Shown in pieces: positions 22,283 through 32,012 of a stretch of DNA of 64,000 nt. A program made the translations under genes and the position numbers. The notes under the pieces are model-generated. The model saw only the letters and a program-made list of their open reading frames with translations. It did no database searches and was not told the origin of the DNA. The DNA is from Rhizobacter sp. OV335 (lineage in GTDB: Bacteria; Pseudomonadota; Gammaproteobacteria; Burkholderiales; Burkholderiaceae_C), in contig NZ_FRCQ01000004.1 in NCBI RefSeq assembly GCF_900142965.1, positions 1 through 64,000 of the forward strand, given 5' to 3'. Position 1 is the stretch's first letter; every line of letters begins with the position of its first letter.

Positions 22283-23434
22283 TCAATCCCAGGCGGTCCA
22301 CTTCGCGGTGGACCGGCTCGACTCCACCGTCTTCTCCATGAACTTCACCCCGCGCGCGCCATCGGCGAGCGTCGGGAAATCGCCTTCCAATGCGCCAAGC
22401 GCCCGCCCCTCCTCCTTCGCGAGGATCGCCTCGGCCACCCCCAGGTAGAGGTTCGCGAACGCCTCGATGAACGCCTCCGGGTGCCCGGTCGGCAGCCGCG
22501 AGGCCTTCTTCGCCGCATCGCACAGCCACGGCGACCCGCGCGTCAGCAGGCGCTTCGGCCCGTCGAGCGAGGCATGCACCAGCAGGTTCGGATCCTCCTG
22601 GTGCCAGGCGAGCGACCCCTGCGTGCCGAACACCCGCAGCCGCAGGTCGTTCTCGCCGCCGATCTCGATCTGCGACGCAATCATCACGCCGCGCGCACCG
22701 CCCTTGTAGCGCAGCAGCAGGTTGCCGTCGTCATCGAGCCGCCGCCCCGGCACGAAGGCGGTCAGGTCGGCGCACAGCGATTCGATCTCCAGCCCGCAGA
22801 CGCTGGCCACCAGGTTCTCCGCATGCGTGCCGATGTCGCCCATCGCGCCGACGATGCCGCTCCTCGCCGGGTCGACCCGCCAGTCGGCCTGCTTGTGGTC
22901 GGTGGTCTCCAGCTGCGTCGCGAGCCAGCCCTGGTTGTATTCGACGATCACCTTGCGGATCGGGCCGAGCTCGCCGCTGCGTACCATCTCGCGCGCCTGC
23001 CGCACCATCGGGTAGCCGGTGTAGTTGTGCGTGACGCCGAACACCGTGCCGCTGCGCTCGCGCGCCGCGACCAGCGCCTGCGCCTGCTCGCTGGTGTGCA
23101 CCAGCGGCTTGTCGCACACCACGTGGATGCCGGCCTCGGTGAAGGCCTTCGCCACCTCGAAGTGCACGTGGTTGGGCGTCACGATGCTGACGAAATCGAT
23201 GCGCTCGCCGCGCGGACGTTTCAACTCGTCGTCGAGCAGCGCCTGCCAGCTGCCGTGGTTGCGCGCCTCGGCCAGGCTGAGGTCGCGCCCCGAGGCGCGC
23301 GCCCGCTCGGCATCGGCCGACAGCGCCCCCGCCACCAGCTCGATCTGCCCGTCCAGCGCCATCGCCTTGCGGTGCACCGCACCGATGAACGCGCCCCGGC
23401 CGCCACCGACCATCGCATATCGCAGCTTGCGCAT
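22283..23434 (-). CDS. Gfo/Idh/MocA-family NAD(P)-dependent sugar dehydrogenase
   Basis: 383-residue oxidoreductase and last gene of the sugar operon. The N-terminal Rossmann domain has [10 protein letters not shown], the substrate-side Lys is in CDKPLVH (family EKP motif as DKP), and the active-site region has [16 protein letters not shown]. The family oxidises a hydroxyl or reduces a keto group of sugars and inositols. The ATG at 23434 has GAAGGGG upstream and lies 13 nt after the isomerase stop; the longer Arg-rich extension upstream is rejected. Together with the adjacent TIM-barrel isomerase it fits oxidation-type sugar catabolism, perhaps through a keto-sugar. Confidence 0.9.
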   Translation of the reverse strand: MRKLRYAMVGGGRGAFIGAVHRKAMALDGQIELVAGALSADAERARASGRDLSLAEARNHGSWQALLDDELKRPRGERIDFVSIVTPNHVHFEVAKAFTEAGIHVVCDKPLVHTSEQAQALVAARERSGTVFGVTHNYTGYPMVRQAREMVRSGELGPIRKVIVEYNQGWLATQLETTDHKQADWRVDPARSGIVGAMGDIGTHAENLVASVCGLEIESLCADLTAFVPGRRLDDDGNLLLRYKGGARGVMIASQIEIGGENDLRLRVFGTQGSLAWHQEDPNLLVHASLDGPKRLLTRGSPWLCDAAKKASRLPTGHPEAFIEAFANLYLGVAEAILAKEEGRALGALEGDFPTLADGARGVKFMEKTVESSRSTAKWTAWD

Positions 23435-23447
23435 CAGCAGCCCCTTC

Positions 23448-24446
23448 TCACTTCTCGAACGACGCGTCGAACGCACGCGCCGACGGCTTGAAATCGAGCC
23501 GGCGCGAGAACGCCGCGCTCTCGGTCGCGCCATGCACGCGGTCCATGCGGCTGTCTTCCCACTCGACGCTCAGCGGCCCGGCATAGCGGATGTCGTTCAG
23601 CGCGACGATGATCCCCTCGAAGTCGATCATCCCGCGCCCGACGCTGCGGAAATCCCAGAAGCGCCGCGCATCGCCGAAGCTGGTGTGGCCGCCGAACACG
23701 CCGACCGTGCCGTCGCCCTTGCCCCACCACACGTCCTTCATGTGCACGTTGAAGATGCGCGGCCCGAAGCTGCGCAGGAACTTGACGTAGTCGACGCCCT
23801 GGTAGCCGAGGTGGCTCGGGTCGAAGTTGAAGCCGAAGCGCGCGTGGCCCTTCACCGCGTCGATCGCGCGCTGGCTGCTTGCGATGTCGAACGCGATCTC
23901 GGTCGGGTGCACCTCGAGCGCGAAGTTCACATCGACCTCCTCGAACATGTCGAGGATCGGCGTCCAGCGCGTCGCGAAGTCCTCGAAGCCCTTGTTCCAG
24001 AACGCCTGGTTGGTGGGCGGGAAGGCATACAGCGCATGCCAGATCGACGAACCGGTGAAGCCGGTCACCGTCTTCGCGCCGAACTTCGCGGCAGCGCGCG
24101 CGGTGTCCTGCATCTCCTTCGCGGCGCGCCGGCGCACGCCCTCGGGCTCGCCGTCGCCCCAGACATGGGCCGGCAGGATCGCCTTGTGCCGCTCGTCGAT
24201 CAGATCGCACACCGCCTGGCCGGTCAGGTGGTTGCCGATCGCGAAGCACTGCAGGCCGTGCTGCTCCAGCAGCCGGCGCTTGTCGGCCACGTAGCGCTCC
24301 GACTGCAGGGCCTCCTGCACGTTGAAATGGTCGCCCCAGCAGGCGAGCTCCAGCCCGTCGTAGCCCATCGATTTGGCGAGGGGCGCCAGTTCGGCAAGCG
24401 ACAGGTCGGCCCACTGGCCGGTGAACAGGGTGACGGGTCTGGCCAT
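23448..24446 (-). CDS. Sugar phosphate isomerase/epimerase-type TIM-barrel protein
   Basis: 332-residue AP-endonuclease-2/xylose-isomerase-like TIM-barrel protein (PF01261). Metal-site candidates fall in order: Glu in [12 protein letters not shown], Asp and His in [12 protein letters not shown], His in [10 protein letters not shown], and Glu in [11 protein letters not shown]. Members isomerise, epimerise or dehydrate sugars and inosose. It is 13 nt upstream of the Gfo/Idh/MocA gene and 34 nt downstream of the ABC binding protein. The conserved start [15 protein letters not shown] and the intact metal set suggest a working enzyme; the substrate cannot be read from sequence. Confidence 0.88.
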   Translation of the reverse strand: MARPVTLFTGQWADLSLAELAPLAKSMGYDGLELACWGDHFNVQEALQSERYVADKRRLLEQHGLQCFAIGNHLTGQAVCDLIDERHKAILPAHVWGDGEPEGVRRRAAKEMQDTARAAAKFGAKTVTGFTGSSIWHALYAFPPTNQAFWNKGFEDFATRWTPILDMFEEVDVNFALEVHPTEIAFDIASSQRAIDAVKGHARFGFNFDPSHLGYQGVDYVKFLRSFGPRIFNVHMKDVWWGKGDGTVGVFGGHTSFGDARRFWDFRSVGRGMIDFEGIIVALNDIRYAGPLSVEWEDSRMDRVHGATESAAFSRRLDFKPSARAFDASFEK

Positions 24447-24480
24447 GGTCTGGTCCTCCTTCAGGTCAGAACGGGAAACC

Positions 24481-25431
24481 TCAGAACGGGGAGTCCGGCA
24501 CGTAGTACTTGGCCGCGTTGTCCTTGGTGATCAGCACCGACGGGATGATGGTCGTGGCCGGCATCGCCGCGCCCTTCACGCGCGCCTCGGCCGTCATCTT
24601 CATCGCGTCGGCGATCATGCTGGGCGAGTAGGTCACGTCGGCGCTGACGATCTTGTCGCCGTCCATCACCTTCTTGATGTAGTCCTTCGAGCCGGCGCCG
24701 CCGATCACCAGCTTCACGTCGCTGCGCTTGGCCTGCTCGATGGCCTTCTGCACGCCCACCGCCATGTCGTCGTCCGAGGCCCACACCGCGTCGATCTGCT
24801 TGAAGCGGGTCAGGTAGTCCTGCATCACCTTGAACGCATCGTCGCGGTTCCAGTTGCCGTGCTTGGCGTCCAGCACCTTGATGCCCGGGTTCGCCTTCAT
24901 CACCGCGTTGAACGCGTCGACGCGCTGGTTGTCGATCACCGTCGGAATGCCGCGCAGGATCACCACGTTGCCCTTGCCGCCCATCGCCTTGGCCATGTAC
25001 TCGCCGGCCACCTTGCCGAAGCCGGGGTTGTCGCCGGCCACGTAGGCGTTCTGCGCGCTGGTGTCGGTCAGGCCGCGGTCGACCACGGTCACGAACACGC
25101 CCTTGGCCTTGACCTGCGCGACCGGCTGCGTCAGCGGCGCCGATTCGAAGGGCAGGATCACCAGCGTGTTGATCTTGTTGACGGTCTGCAGGTCCTGCAC
25201 CTGGTTGGCCTGCTCCGAGGCCGAGCCGGCCGTCTTCACGATCACCTGCAGGCCGGGGTGCGCCTTTTCCAGTTCGGCCTTGGTGCGGTTGGCCCAATAC
25301 ACGACGCCGCCGGCCCAGCCGTGCGTGGCGGCCGGGATGGACACGCCCATCACGACCTTGTCTTGCGCGAACGCGCCGGCGCCTGCGGCCAGTGCCGCCA
25401 GCGTCACGAGGATGCGGGGAATGAACTTCAT
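24481..25431 (-). CDS. Ribose-type sugar ABC transporter substrate-binding protein
   Basis: 316-residue periplasmic binding protein of the Peripla_BP_4 (RbsB-like) family. The signal peptide [20 protein letters not shown] is cleaved near AFA-QDK. Conserved blocks include [54 protein letters not shown] and [19 protein letters not shown]. The ATG at 25431 is favoured over an upstream in-frame ATG because AGGAG lies 9 nt before it and it starts directly at the signal peptide. It is the receptor for the permease and ATPase genes just upstream. Confidence 0.92.
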   Translation of the reverse strand: MKFIPRILVTLAALAAGAGAFAQDKVVMGVSIPAATHGWAGGVVYWANRTKAELEKAHPGLQVIVKTAGSASEQANQVQDLQTVNKINTLVILPFESAPLTQPVAQVKAKGVFVTVVDRGLTDTSAQNAYVAGDNPGFGKVAGEYMAKAMGGKGNVVILRGIPTVIDNQRVDAFNAVMKANPGIKVLDAKHGNWNRDDAFKVMQDYLTRFKQIDAVWASDDDMAVGVQKAIEQAKRSDVKLVIGGAGSKDYIKKVMDGDKIVSADVTYSPSMIADAMKMTAEARVKGAAMPATTIIPSVLITKDNAAKYYVPDSPF

Positions 25432-25515
25432 GGAACTCGTCTCCTGTTGTGTGTCGATCGGGACTCGATCGGGGTCTCTGCGGAACATGACCGTTGCCGG
25501 CCGGGTGAAATCTTT

Positions 25516-26532
25516 CTAGCGCCTTCCTCGTTGGAGGAACGCGACGATGATGATCACGACGCCCTGCACGGCGGCGTTCAGGTACACGCTGATGATGCTG
25601 GTGAGGTTCAGGATGTTGCTGATCACCGAGAGCAGGATCGCGCCGATCACGGTACCGGTGATGCGGCCTTCGCCGCCCTTCAGCGCGGTGCCGCCGACGA
25701 TCACCGCGGCGATCGCCTCCAGCTCCCACAGCAGGCCGGTCGTCGGCGAGGCCGAGCCCAGCCGCGGCACGTACAGCACGGTGGCCACGCCGACGCACAC
25801 GCCGAGCAGCATGTAGGTCAGCACCTTGATGCGGTCGACGTTGACCGCCGCATAGCGCGCCACCTGCTCGTTCGAGCCGATCGCCTGCACGTAGCGGCCG
25901 TAGCCGGTGCGGTTCAGGATCAGCGCGCCGATCAGCGCGACCGCGGCGAACACCCAGATCGGGAACGGCACGCCGAGCAGGCTGCCGTAGTAGACCGGGC
26001 TGTAGGCGTCGGACAGCTTGCCGTCGAGCGTGATCGCGCCGCCGTTGGCCAGGTAGGTGAGGTACGCGCGGAAGATGCCCAGCGTGCCCAGCGTCACGAT
26101 GAAGGGCTCGATGCGCCCCTTGGTGACGAGCAGCCCGTGCGCGAGCCCGAAGATCGCGCCGAGCGCGAGCGCGAACACGATGCCGATGGCGACCGTCAGC
26201 AGCGGCGAGCCGACCTGCGCGGCGATGCCGTTCATCAGCAGGATCATGCTGCCGGCGATCAGCGCCGCCATCGAGCCGACCGACAGGTCGATGCCGCCGC
26301 TGATGATCACGAAGCACATGCCGACCGCGATGATGCCGATGAAGGCGGTGCGGGTCAGCACGTTCATCGCGTTGTCCCAGGTCGCGAAATCGCCGTTCAG
26401 CAGCGTGCCGGCGATGCACAGCAGCACGAGGCCGAGCCACGGGCCGGCTGCCTGCAGCTTCACGCTCCAGCGGCGGGCGCTCGTCGTGGCAGCGGGCTTC
26501 TCCGCCGCTGCGTCAGTGGGTGCCTGTGGCAT
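25516..26532 (-). CDS. Ribose-type sugar ABC transporter permease
   Basis: 338-residue inner-membrane permease of the BPD_transp_2 (RbsC/AraH) family, with about nine or ten hydrophobic segments after a 30-residue cytoplasmic start. Signature blocks are [32 protein letters not shown] and [18 protein letters not shown], the latter being the coupling-helix region facing the ATPase. Its start overlaps the ATPase gene by 20 nt. Probably works as a dimer with the ATPase and the binding protein downstream. Confidence 0.93.
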   Translation of the reverse strand: MPQAPTDAAAEKPAATTSARRWSVKLQAAGPWLGLVLLCIAGTLLNGDFATWDNAMNVLTRTAFIGIIAVGMCFVIISGGIDLSVGSMAALIAGSMILLMNGIAAQVGSPLLTVAIGIVFALALGAIFGLAHGLLVTKGRIEPFIVTLGTLGIFRAYLTYLANGGAITLDGKLSDAYSPVYYGSLLGVPFPIWVFAAVALIGALILNRTGYGRYVQAIGSNEQVARYAAVNVDRIKVLTYMLLGVCVGVATVLYVPRLGSASPTTGLLWELEAIAAVIVGGTALKGGEGRITGTVIGAILLSVISNILNLTSIISVYLNAAVQGVVIIIVAFLQRGRR

Positions 26533-28000
26533 GAGCGATGAGCTCCTCTTCGGTCAGGTGGTCGGCCGACAGCGTGGCCTGCAGCCGGCCCGCGCGCATC
26601 ACGGCGACGCGGTGGCACAGGCCGATCAGCTCGATCAGCTCGGATGAAATGACGACCACGCCGCGGCCCTGTTCGGCCAGGCGCTGGATCAGGAAATAGA
26701 TGTCGCGCTTGGCGCCGACGTCGACGCCGCGCGTCGGCTCGTCGAGCACCACCACGCGCGGCTGCGGCTGCAGCACCTTCGCGATCGCGAGCTTCTGCTG
26801 GTTGCCACCCGACAGCGACGATGCCTTGCTGCCGAGTTCGCGCGTGCGGATGCCGAAATCCGCCACCGCCTGCTCCAGCGCGCGCTGCTCCGACGCCGGG
26901 TCGAGCAGCGGGTGCGTGTGGCGCGCCAGGTCCATCAGCGTCAGGTTGTCGCGCAGCGAGAGCCGCACGTGCAGGCCCTTGCCCTTGCGGTCTTCGCTGA
27001 GGTAGGTCAACCCGTGCTGCGCCGCCTCGCGCGGGCTGCGCAACTGGAGCTCTTTTCCATTCAGCTCGATGCGGCCGGCGCTGCGCGGGCGCAGGCCCAG
27101 CAGGCCTTCGAACATCTCGGTGCGGCCGGCACCGACCAGCCCCGCGAAGCCGAGGATCTCGCCCGGGCGCACCTCGAAGCTCACGTCGTGCGCCCAGCCG
27201 GGCACGCTGAGGCCGTCCACCTTCAGCAGCGGTGCGGGCGCGCCGACCACCGGCAACTTGACTGGGAACATGTCCGACAGCTCGCGGCCGACCATCAGGT
27301 TGGCCATCTGCTGGCGCGACAGCCCGGCGGTAGGCGCGCGGGTGACGAAGCGGCCGTCGCGCATCACGACGATCTCGTCGGTGATGCGCTCCACCTCGTC
27401 GAGCTTGTGCGAGATGTAGACGATGGTCACGCCGTCGGCCTTCAGCTGCGCGATCAGCGCGAACAGGCGCTGCGTCTCGCCGGGCGTCAGCGTCGCGGTC
27501 GGCTCGTCCATGATCAGCAGCCGCGCCTTGCGCGACAGCGCCTTCGCGATCTCGACCAACTGCTTCTCGGCGACGATCAGCTCGCGCACCCGGGTGTCGG
27601 GGTCGGCCTGCAGGCCCACCTGCTGCAGCACGCGGCGCGCTTCGTCGCGCATCGCCGCGTCGTCGAGCAGCCAGCCGCGCCGGCGCTCGTGCCCGAGGAA
27701 GATGTTCTGCGCGATGCTCAGGTCTTCGGCGAGGTTGAACTCCTGGTGGATCAGCACGATGCCGCAGCGCTCGGCATCGCGCGAGTTCGTGAAGCGCTGC
27801 GGCGTGCCGTCGATGCGCAGTTCGCCGTCGCTCAAGGCCTCGTAGCCGGACAGGATCTTCATCAGCGTCGACTTGCCGGCGCCGTTCTCGCCGAGCAGGC
27901 CGACGACGCGGCCGGGCTCGAGCTCGAAGCTGACTCCGTGCAGCACGCGCACCGGGCCGAAGTCCTTGGTCACATCGGCGAAGGCCACCTGGAGACTCAT
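26513..28000 (-). CDS. Ribose-type sugar ABC transporter ATP-binding protein
   Basis: 495-residue double-domain ATPase of the RbsA/MglA type. The first domain has Walker [10 protein letters not shown] and the Walker B region [16 protein letters not shown], with [11 protein letters not shown] at the Q-loop. The second domain has the degenerate Walker [11 protein letters not shown] typical of this family, followed by [15 protein letters not shown] and [16 protein letters not shown]. The ATG at 28000 overlaps the stop of the upstream ROK gene (ATGA). It powers import for the permease with which it overlaps. Confidence 0.94.
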   Translation of the reverse strand: MSLQVAFADVTKDFGPVRVLHGVSFELEPGRVVGLLGENGAGKSTLMKILSGYEALSDGELRIDGTPQRFTNSRDAERCGIVLIHQEFNLAEDLSIAQNIFLGHERRRGWLLDDAAMRDEARRVLQQVGLQADPDTRVRELIVAEKQLVEIAKALSRKARLLIMDEPTATLTPGETQRLFALIAQLKADGVTIVYISHKLDEVERITDEIVVMRDGRFVTRAPTAGLSRQQMANLMVGRELSDMFPVKLPVVGAPAPLLKVDGLSVPGWAHDVSFEVRPGEILGFAGLVGAGRTEMFEGLLGLRPRSAGRIELNGKELQLRSPREAAQHGLTYLSEDRKGKGLHVRLSLRDNLTLMDLARHTHPLLDPASEQRALEQAVADFGIRTRELGSKASSLSGGNQQKLAIAKVLQPQPRVVVLDEPTRGVDVGAKRDIYFLIQRLAEQGRGVVVISSELIELIGLCHRVAVMRAGRLQATLSADHLTEEELIAHATGTH

Positions 28001-29211
28001 GTCACGGCCTCCGGAACGCCGCCGCGTGCGCGCATCGTCTCCTGCAGCGCCAGCACGCCCGCGCCGATCACGCCGGTGCGCTCGCCCAAGGGCGCGTACT
28101 GGATGTCGAGGTGCCGCGTCGACAGCGCGAGCGACCGGTGGTACACGCTCTGCCGGATCGACGCCAGCAGCAGCGGCCCGATGCCGGTGATGCCGCCGCC
28201 GATGAACACATGCGACGGGTTGAAGAAGTTGACGATGGAGGCCAGCATCTGCCCGATCCGCGTGCCGGCCTTCTGCACGATGCCGTGCGCAGCCGCATCG
28301 CCGGCGCGGCTCGCCTGGCCGACGTCGACCGGCGAGATGCTGCCTTGCGTCTTCAGCACCTCGGCCAGCAAGGCGCTCTGCCCCGACTGCGCCGCCTCGA
28401 CCGCCATGCGCGAGATCGCCGGCCCGGCCGCCATCGCCTCGACGCAGCCGAGGTTGCCGCAGTGGCAGCGCGGGCCGTCGGGGTCGACGCAGATGTGGCC
28501 GACGTCGCCGGCCGAGCCGTCGGCACCGCGGTAGACCTCGCCATGGCAGACGATGCCGCAGCCGATGCCGGTGCCGATCTTGACCACCAGGAAGTTCGGC
28601 AGCTGCCGGTGCAGCCGCCACAGCTCGCCGAGCGCCATCACGTTGACGTCGTTGTCGATGAAGACCGGCGCGGCGTAGTCCTCGCCCAGCACGTCGCGGA
28701 TCGACAAACCTTCCCAGCCCGGCATCAGCGGCGGGTTGACGAGCAGGCCGCTGCTGAACGCGACCGGCCCGGGCACGCCCATGCCGATGCCGATCACCTC
28801 CTTGCGGGTCGCGCCGCAGCGCTGCAGCAGCTCGCGCAGCAGGTCGCGGATGCGCGACAGCAGCACCGCCGGGCTGGCGCGCACGTCAGCCGGCTCCGCG
28901 TGGTGGGCCAGCACGCCCATGTCGGGCGACAGGATCGCGACGTCGAGGCTGGTCGCGCCGAGGTCGATGCAGGCCAGCACGCCGACCGACCGGCTCATGC
29001 GCAGCGCCTCGGGCCGGCGGCCACCGGACGAGGCCTGCAGGCCGATTTCTTCCAGCAGCCCGCGCTCGACCAAGCCGGCGACGGCCGCGTTGGCCTTGCT
29101 CTTCGAGAAGGTGGATGCGGCGGCCAGCGCACTGCGCGAGCTGCTGGCCGACCAGAACACGGTCTCCAGCACAGCCAGTTCACCCGGCGACAGATCGTCC
29201 CAGCGGATCAC
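27997..29211 (-). CDS. ROK-family transcriptional regulator
   Basis: 404-residue ROK regulator (NagC/XylR/Mlc type). Residues ~1-75 form a winged-helix DNA-binding domain. The sugar-kinase-like domain has LACIDLGATSLDVAIL, GIGMGVPGPV, the zinc cluster CHCGNLGCVEA and the GDVGHICVDPDG block with the zinc-binding His. The start is a GTG at 29211 with AAGGAG 9 nt upstream; no suitable ATG exists. It heads the operon with the ABC transporter and catabolic genes and overlaps the ATPase gene by 4 nt. It probably represses the operon and is released by the imported sugar or a derivative. Confidence 0.92.
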   Translation of the reverse strand: MIRWDDLSPGELAVLETVFWSASSSRSALAAASTFSKSKANAAVAGLVERGLLEEIGLQASSGGRRPEALRMSRSVGVLACIDLGATSLDVAILSPDMGVLAHHAEPADVRASPAVLLSRIRDLLRELLQRCGATRKEVIGIGMGVPGPVAFSSGLLVNPPLMPGWEGLSIRDVLGEDYAAPVFIDNDVNVMALGELWRLHRQLPNFLVVKIGTGIGCGIVCHGEVYRGADGSAGDVGHICVDPDGPRCHCGNLGCVEAMAAGPAISRMAVEAAQSGQSALLAEVLKTQGSISPVDVGQASRAGDAAAHGIVQKAGTRIGQMLASIVNFFNPSHVFIGGGITGIGPLLLASIRQSVYHRSLALSTRHLDIQYAPLGERTGVIGAGVLALQETMRARGGVPEAVT

Positions 29212-29294
29212 CTTGCTTGTCTCCTTGCGGCCGTGGTCGGCCTGCTTGTGGTCGTCTTCGAGCCGGAACGTCCGGGCCGAGCGCCTTGGAGCGG

Positions 29295-29323
29295 ATGCTA
29301 AGAACAGCACTTCGGCGCCGCAA
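29295..29323 (-). promoter_or_regulatory. Candidate promoter of the ROK-ABC sugar operon
   Basis: On the minus strand TTGCGG (29318-29323) and TAGCAT (29295-29300) are 17 bases apart, with a start site expected ~85 nt upstream of the GTG. Each box matches consensus at four of six positions, so this is a candidate only. It lies in the 131-bp gap between the ROK gene and the hybrid kinase gene. Confidence 0.3.
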
Positions 29324-29342
29324 GCGCGATCTTTGACCAAAT

Positions 29343-31496
29343 TCAGGCCGAAGGCGCCAGGATCTTGCGCACCAGCCGCAGCAACTCCTCCATCGTGTTC
29401 TGCTTGCGCATCAGGCCGCGCACGCCCGCAGCGGCGGCCCGGGCCTGCAGTTCCTCGGTGATGTAGCCGGAGCTGATCACCACCGGCAGGTCGGCGCGGA
29501 CCTCGTGCAGCGCCAGCGCGACGTCCAGGCCCGAGTAGCCGGGCATGTTGAAATCGGTGATCACCAGGTCGAAGTCGAAGGGCTTGCCCGCGATGGCCGC
29601 CACCGCCTCGTGCCCCTCGCGGAACGCGGTGACGCGGTAGCCGGCCTGCAGCAGCAGCCGCTCCACCATCAGCACGATGACCTCGTCGTCGTCGACATAG
29701 GCCACGTGCTGCCCGGCGCCCTGCAGCGCACCGGGCGCGGTGACCGGCGCCGCCTCCTCGACCGGTGCCGCATCGGTGGTCGGCAGGTAGAGGTGCATCG
29801 TCGTGCCCAAGCCGGGCTGGCTGTCGACGCGGATCGCGCCGTGGTGCGCCGCGACGATGCCGTGCACCACCGACAAGCCGAGCCCGGTGCCCTGCCCGGT
29901 CGGCTTCGTGGTGAAGAACGGCTCGAAGATGCGCGCCTGCGTGGCCGCGTCCATGCCGCAGCCCTGGTCCTGCACCCAGAGGTGCGCATAGTGGCCGGCG
30001 GCCAGCGGCGGCGTGGTGCCGACGGCGCGCTCTTCGCCCGGCGCCACCTCGTGCGGCTCCAGCCCGACCTCGACGCGCCCCGGCCGCCCCTGCAACGCGT
30101 GCCAGGCGTTGGTGCACAGGTTCATCAACACCTGCTGCACCTGGGTGCCGTCGGCGTTGACGTGCAGCGGCTGTGCCGTCACCCGGCATTCCAGCGACAC
30201 CGCGGCCGGCAGCGTGGAGCGCAGCAGCCGCACCGATTCCTCCACCAGCGGCTGCAGCGGCTGGTTGACCAGCGCCTGCGGCTGGCGGCGGCCGAACGCG
30301 AGGATCTGCTGCACCAGGTCGCGGGCGCGCACGCTGGCCTTGTGGATCTGCTCGATGCTCGCGAGCGCCGGGTGGCCGGCGCCGATGTCCTCGCGCGCCA
30401 GCGCGACGTTGCCCAGGATCGCCGCCAGGATGTTGTTGAAATCGTGCGCGATGCCGCCGGCCAGCGTGCCGATCGATTCGATGCGCTGCGACTCGCGCAG
30501 TTGCGCCTCGAGCGAGCGGCGCTCGCGGTCGCTGCGCCACAGCCGGCGGACCATCACGATGATCAGCACGTGCAGCAGCAGCCAGGCCAGCGTGGTGAAC
30601 AGCGCCAGGCGGCGCCAGCTGGCGAGCACGTCGTCGTGGCTGAGCGCCACCGTCAGGAAGAACGGGTAGCCCTTCACGACGACGGTGCCCGAGATGCGCC
30701 GCACGCCGTCGGTGAAGGCGACGTACTCGTTCACCGCCTCCTGCTGCCCCGAGCGAACCGCCAGCAGGATCGGTTGGCTCGGCGGCATCGGCTTGTTGAC
30801 CTCGGCGTCGATCTGCGGCCAGCGCAGCACCAGTTGCCCGGCCTCCACGCGGCGCAGGAACACCGTGCCGTTGCGGCCGATGTCGAGCTTGCGGAACTGC
30901 TGCTGGAAGTAGCTGAGGTCCAGCGGCGCCAGCGCGGCGCCGACGAACCGGCCTTGCGCATCGCGCAGCGGGCGCGTCATCACGATCGTCTGGCGTTGGC
31001 TGACGCGGCCGGTCACCACATCGGTGAACAGCAGTTCCGCCTGAGCGTCGCGCTGGTAGGCCTTGAAGAACGAGCGGTCGGCGTAGTTCGCCATCGGCGT
31101 GCTGGCCGACGCGGTCACGTAGCGCTGGTCGCCGTGTGTATCGATGATGCGCAGCGCGATCAGCTCGTCGAAATCGCGCAGCATCGCGTCGAGCTCGCCG
31201 TTGACCTGTTTGGCGTAGGCCAGCTCGCCCTGCGGCGCGAGCGCCTCGGGCGGCACCAGCTGCGTCAGCGTGCGCAGCACGGCATCGGTGCGGCGGAAGG
31301 TGCCGTCCATGCGCACCTCCAGCGTGCGGGCGTAGTTCAACGCGGTGGTCTGGGCGGACTGGATGGCGTCCTGCCGTGCCGTCCACAGCAGCCAGCCGAT
31401 CAGCACCGAGGCGGCCAGCGCGGCGCCGGCCAGCAAGGCGGCGAACTTGCGGCGCGGCGGATGCAGGGCGGCGTTCGCCGGCGGGGTGGTGGGCAT
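29343..31496 (-). CDS. Membrane hybrid sensor histidine kinase
   Basis: 717-residue hybrid kinase. A membrane segment near residues 18-38 is followed by a ~250-residue periplasmic part resembling a dCache/PAS sensor (FKAYQRDAQAELLFTDVV, ARP-like DLSYFQQQFRKLD), and a second membrane segment near residues 285-305. The kinase core carries His351 in GGIAHDFNNILAAILGN, N-box NLCTNAWHAL and G-boxes DQGCGMD and GTGLGLSVVHGI. A C-terminal receiver domain has phospho-acceptor Asp648 in VITDFNMPGYSG. The ATG at 31496 precedes the membrane leader; a longer upstream frame is not credible. No separate response regulator is adjacent, so the output partner is elsewhere. Confidence 0.9.
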   Translation of the reverse strand: MPTTPPANAALHPPRRKFAALLAGAALAASVLIGWLLWTARQDAIQSAQTTALNYARTLEVRMDGTFRRTDAVLRTLTQLVPPEALAPQGELAYAKQVNGELDAMLRDFDELIALRIIDTHGDQRYVTASASTPMANYADRSFFKAYQRDAQAELLFTDVVTGRVSQRQTIVMTRPLRDAQGRFVGAALAPLDLSYFQQQFRKLDIGRNGTVFLRRVEAGQLVLRWPQIDAEVNKPMPPSQPILLAVRSGQQEAVNEYVAFTDGVRRISGTVVVKGYPFFLTVALSHDDVLASWRRLALFTTLAWLLLHVLIIVMVRRLWRSDRERRSLEAQLRESQRIESIGTLAGGIAHDFNNILAAILGNVALAREDIGAGHPALASIEQIHKASVRARDLVQQILAFGRRQPQALVNQPLQPLVEESVRLLRSTLPAAVSLECRVTAQPLHVNADGTQVQQVLMNLCTNAWHALQGRPGRVEVGLEPHEVAPGEERAVGTTPPLAAGHYAHLWVQDQGCGMDAATQARIFEPFFTTKPTGQGTGLGLSVVHGIVAAHHGAIRVDSQPGLGTTMHLYLPTTDAAPVEEAAPVTAPGALQGAGQHVAYVDDDEVIVLMVERLLLQAGYRVTAFREGHEAVAAIAGKPFDFDLVITDFNMPGYSGLDVALALHEVRADLPVVISSGYITEELQARAAAAGVRGLMRKQNTMEELLRLVRKILAPSA

Positions 31497-31636
31497 GGGA
31501 TGGCTTGTAGCCCGGCGCGGCGGGCGGCGCAATTGGGGGGACCCGATCCAACAAATGAAACCCCGTTGTGCTGCGCTGAAGTGGGCGCGAAGCACGGCCG
31601 CCCCACAGTGGCGGTCCCACTCCGAAACCACCCGCC

Positions 31637-31849
31637 ATGCCTTCGTTCCGCGCACTGCGCCCTGCCCTGTCCCTGGCCCGACGCACCCTTGCCGGCCTGC
31701 ACCGCCTGCTGCCCGCCCAGCCCCGGCGCGACGACCTCCTGGCCGAGGCCACGGACATGGTCGACCTGGAACGACGCTTGCACCACCTGGATCGCCTTGC
31801 CACCCTGGACGCGCACGTCCGGCTGAACTTCCTGCGCCATCGCCACTGA
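31637..31849 (+). CDS. DUF3563-like small protein
   Basis: 70-residue protein with an Arg-rich amphipathic first half and the segment LLAEATDMVDLERRLHHLD. That segment matches the hallmark of the small DUF3563 family found in Burkholderiales (an acidic-hydrophobic YL-x-x-A-x-D-x-x-DLERR pattern). Function is unknown. It is divergent from the hybrid kinase across 140 bp and ends 163 bp before the HD-GYP gene. Ribosome-binding sequence is weak. Family assignment is from memory of the motif. Confidence 0.6.
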   Translation: MPSFRALRPALSLARRTLAGLHRLLPAQPRRDDLLAEATDMVDLERRLHHLDRLATLDAHVRLNFLRHRH

Positions 31850-32012
31850 CGCACCGGCCGCTTCCGGCACTTTCCAACGCATCCGACGCCAGCGCTCAAG
31901 GCACCGTCACCTCGGCCGATAAGCACCGGGTACCCTGCTCCCCCGGTTTGTCCACGGCGCGACATTCCGCACACATTCAAGCCTTCGGCTCTCCCGTGAC
32001 GAAAGACCGAGC

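Noticed and set aside
29212-31980. Upstream extension of the ROK regulator frame to 31980
   Set aside because: It runs through the hybrid kinase gene in another frame. The GTG at 29211 with AAGGAG explains the true start.
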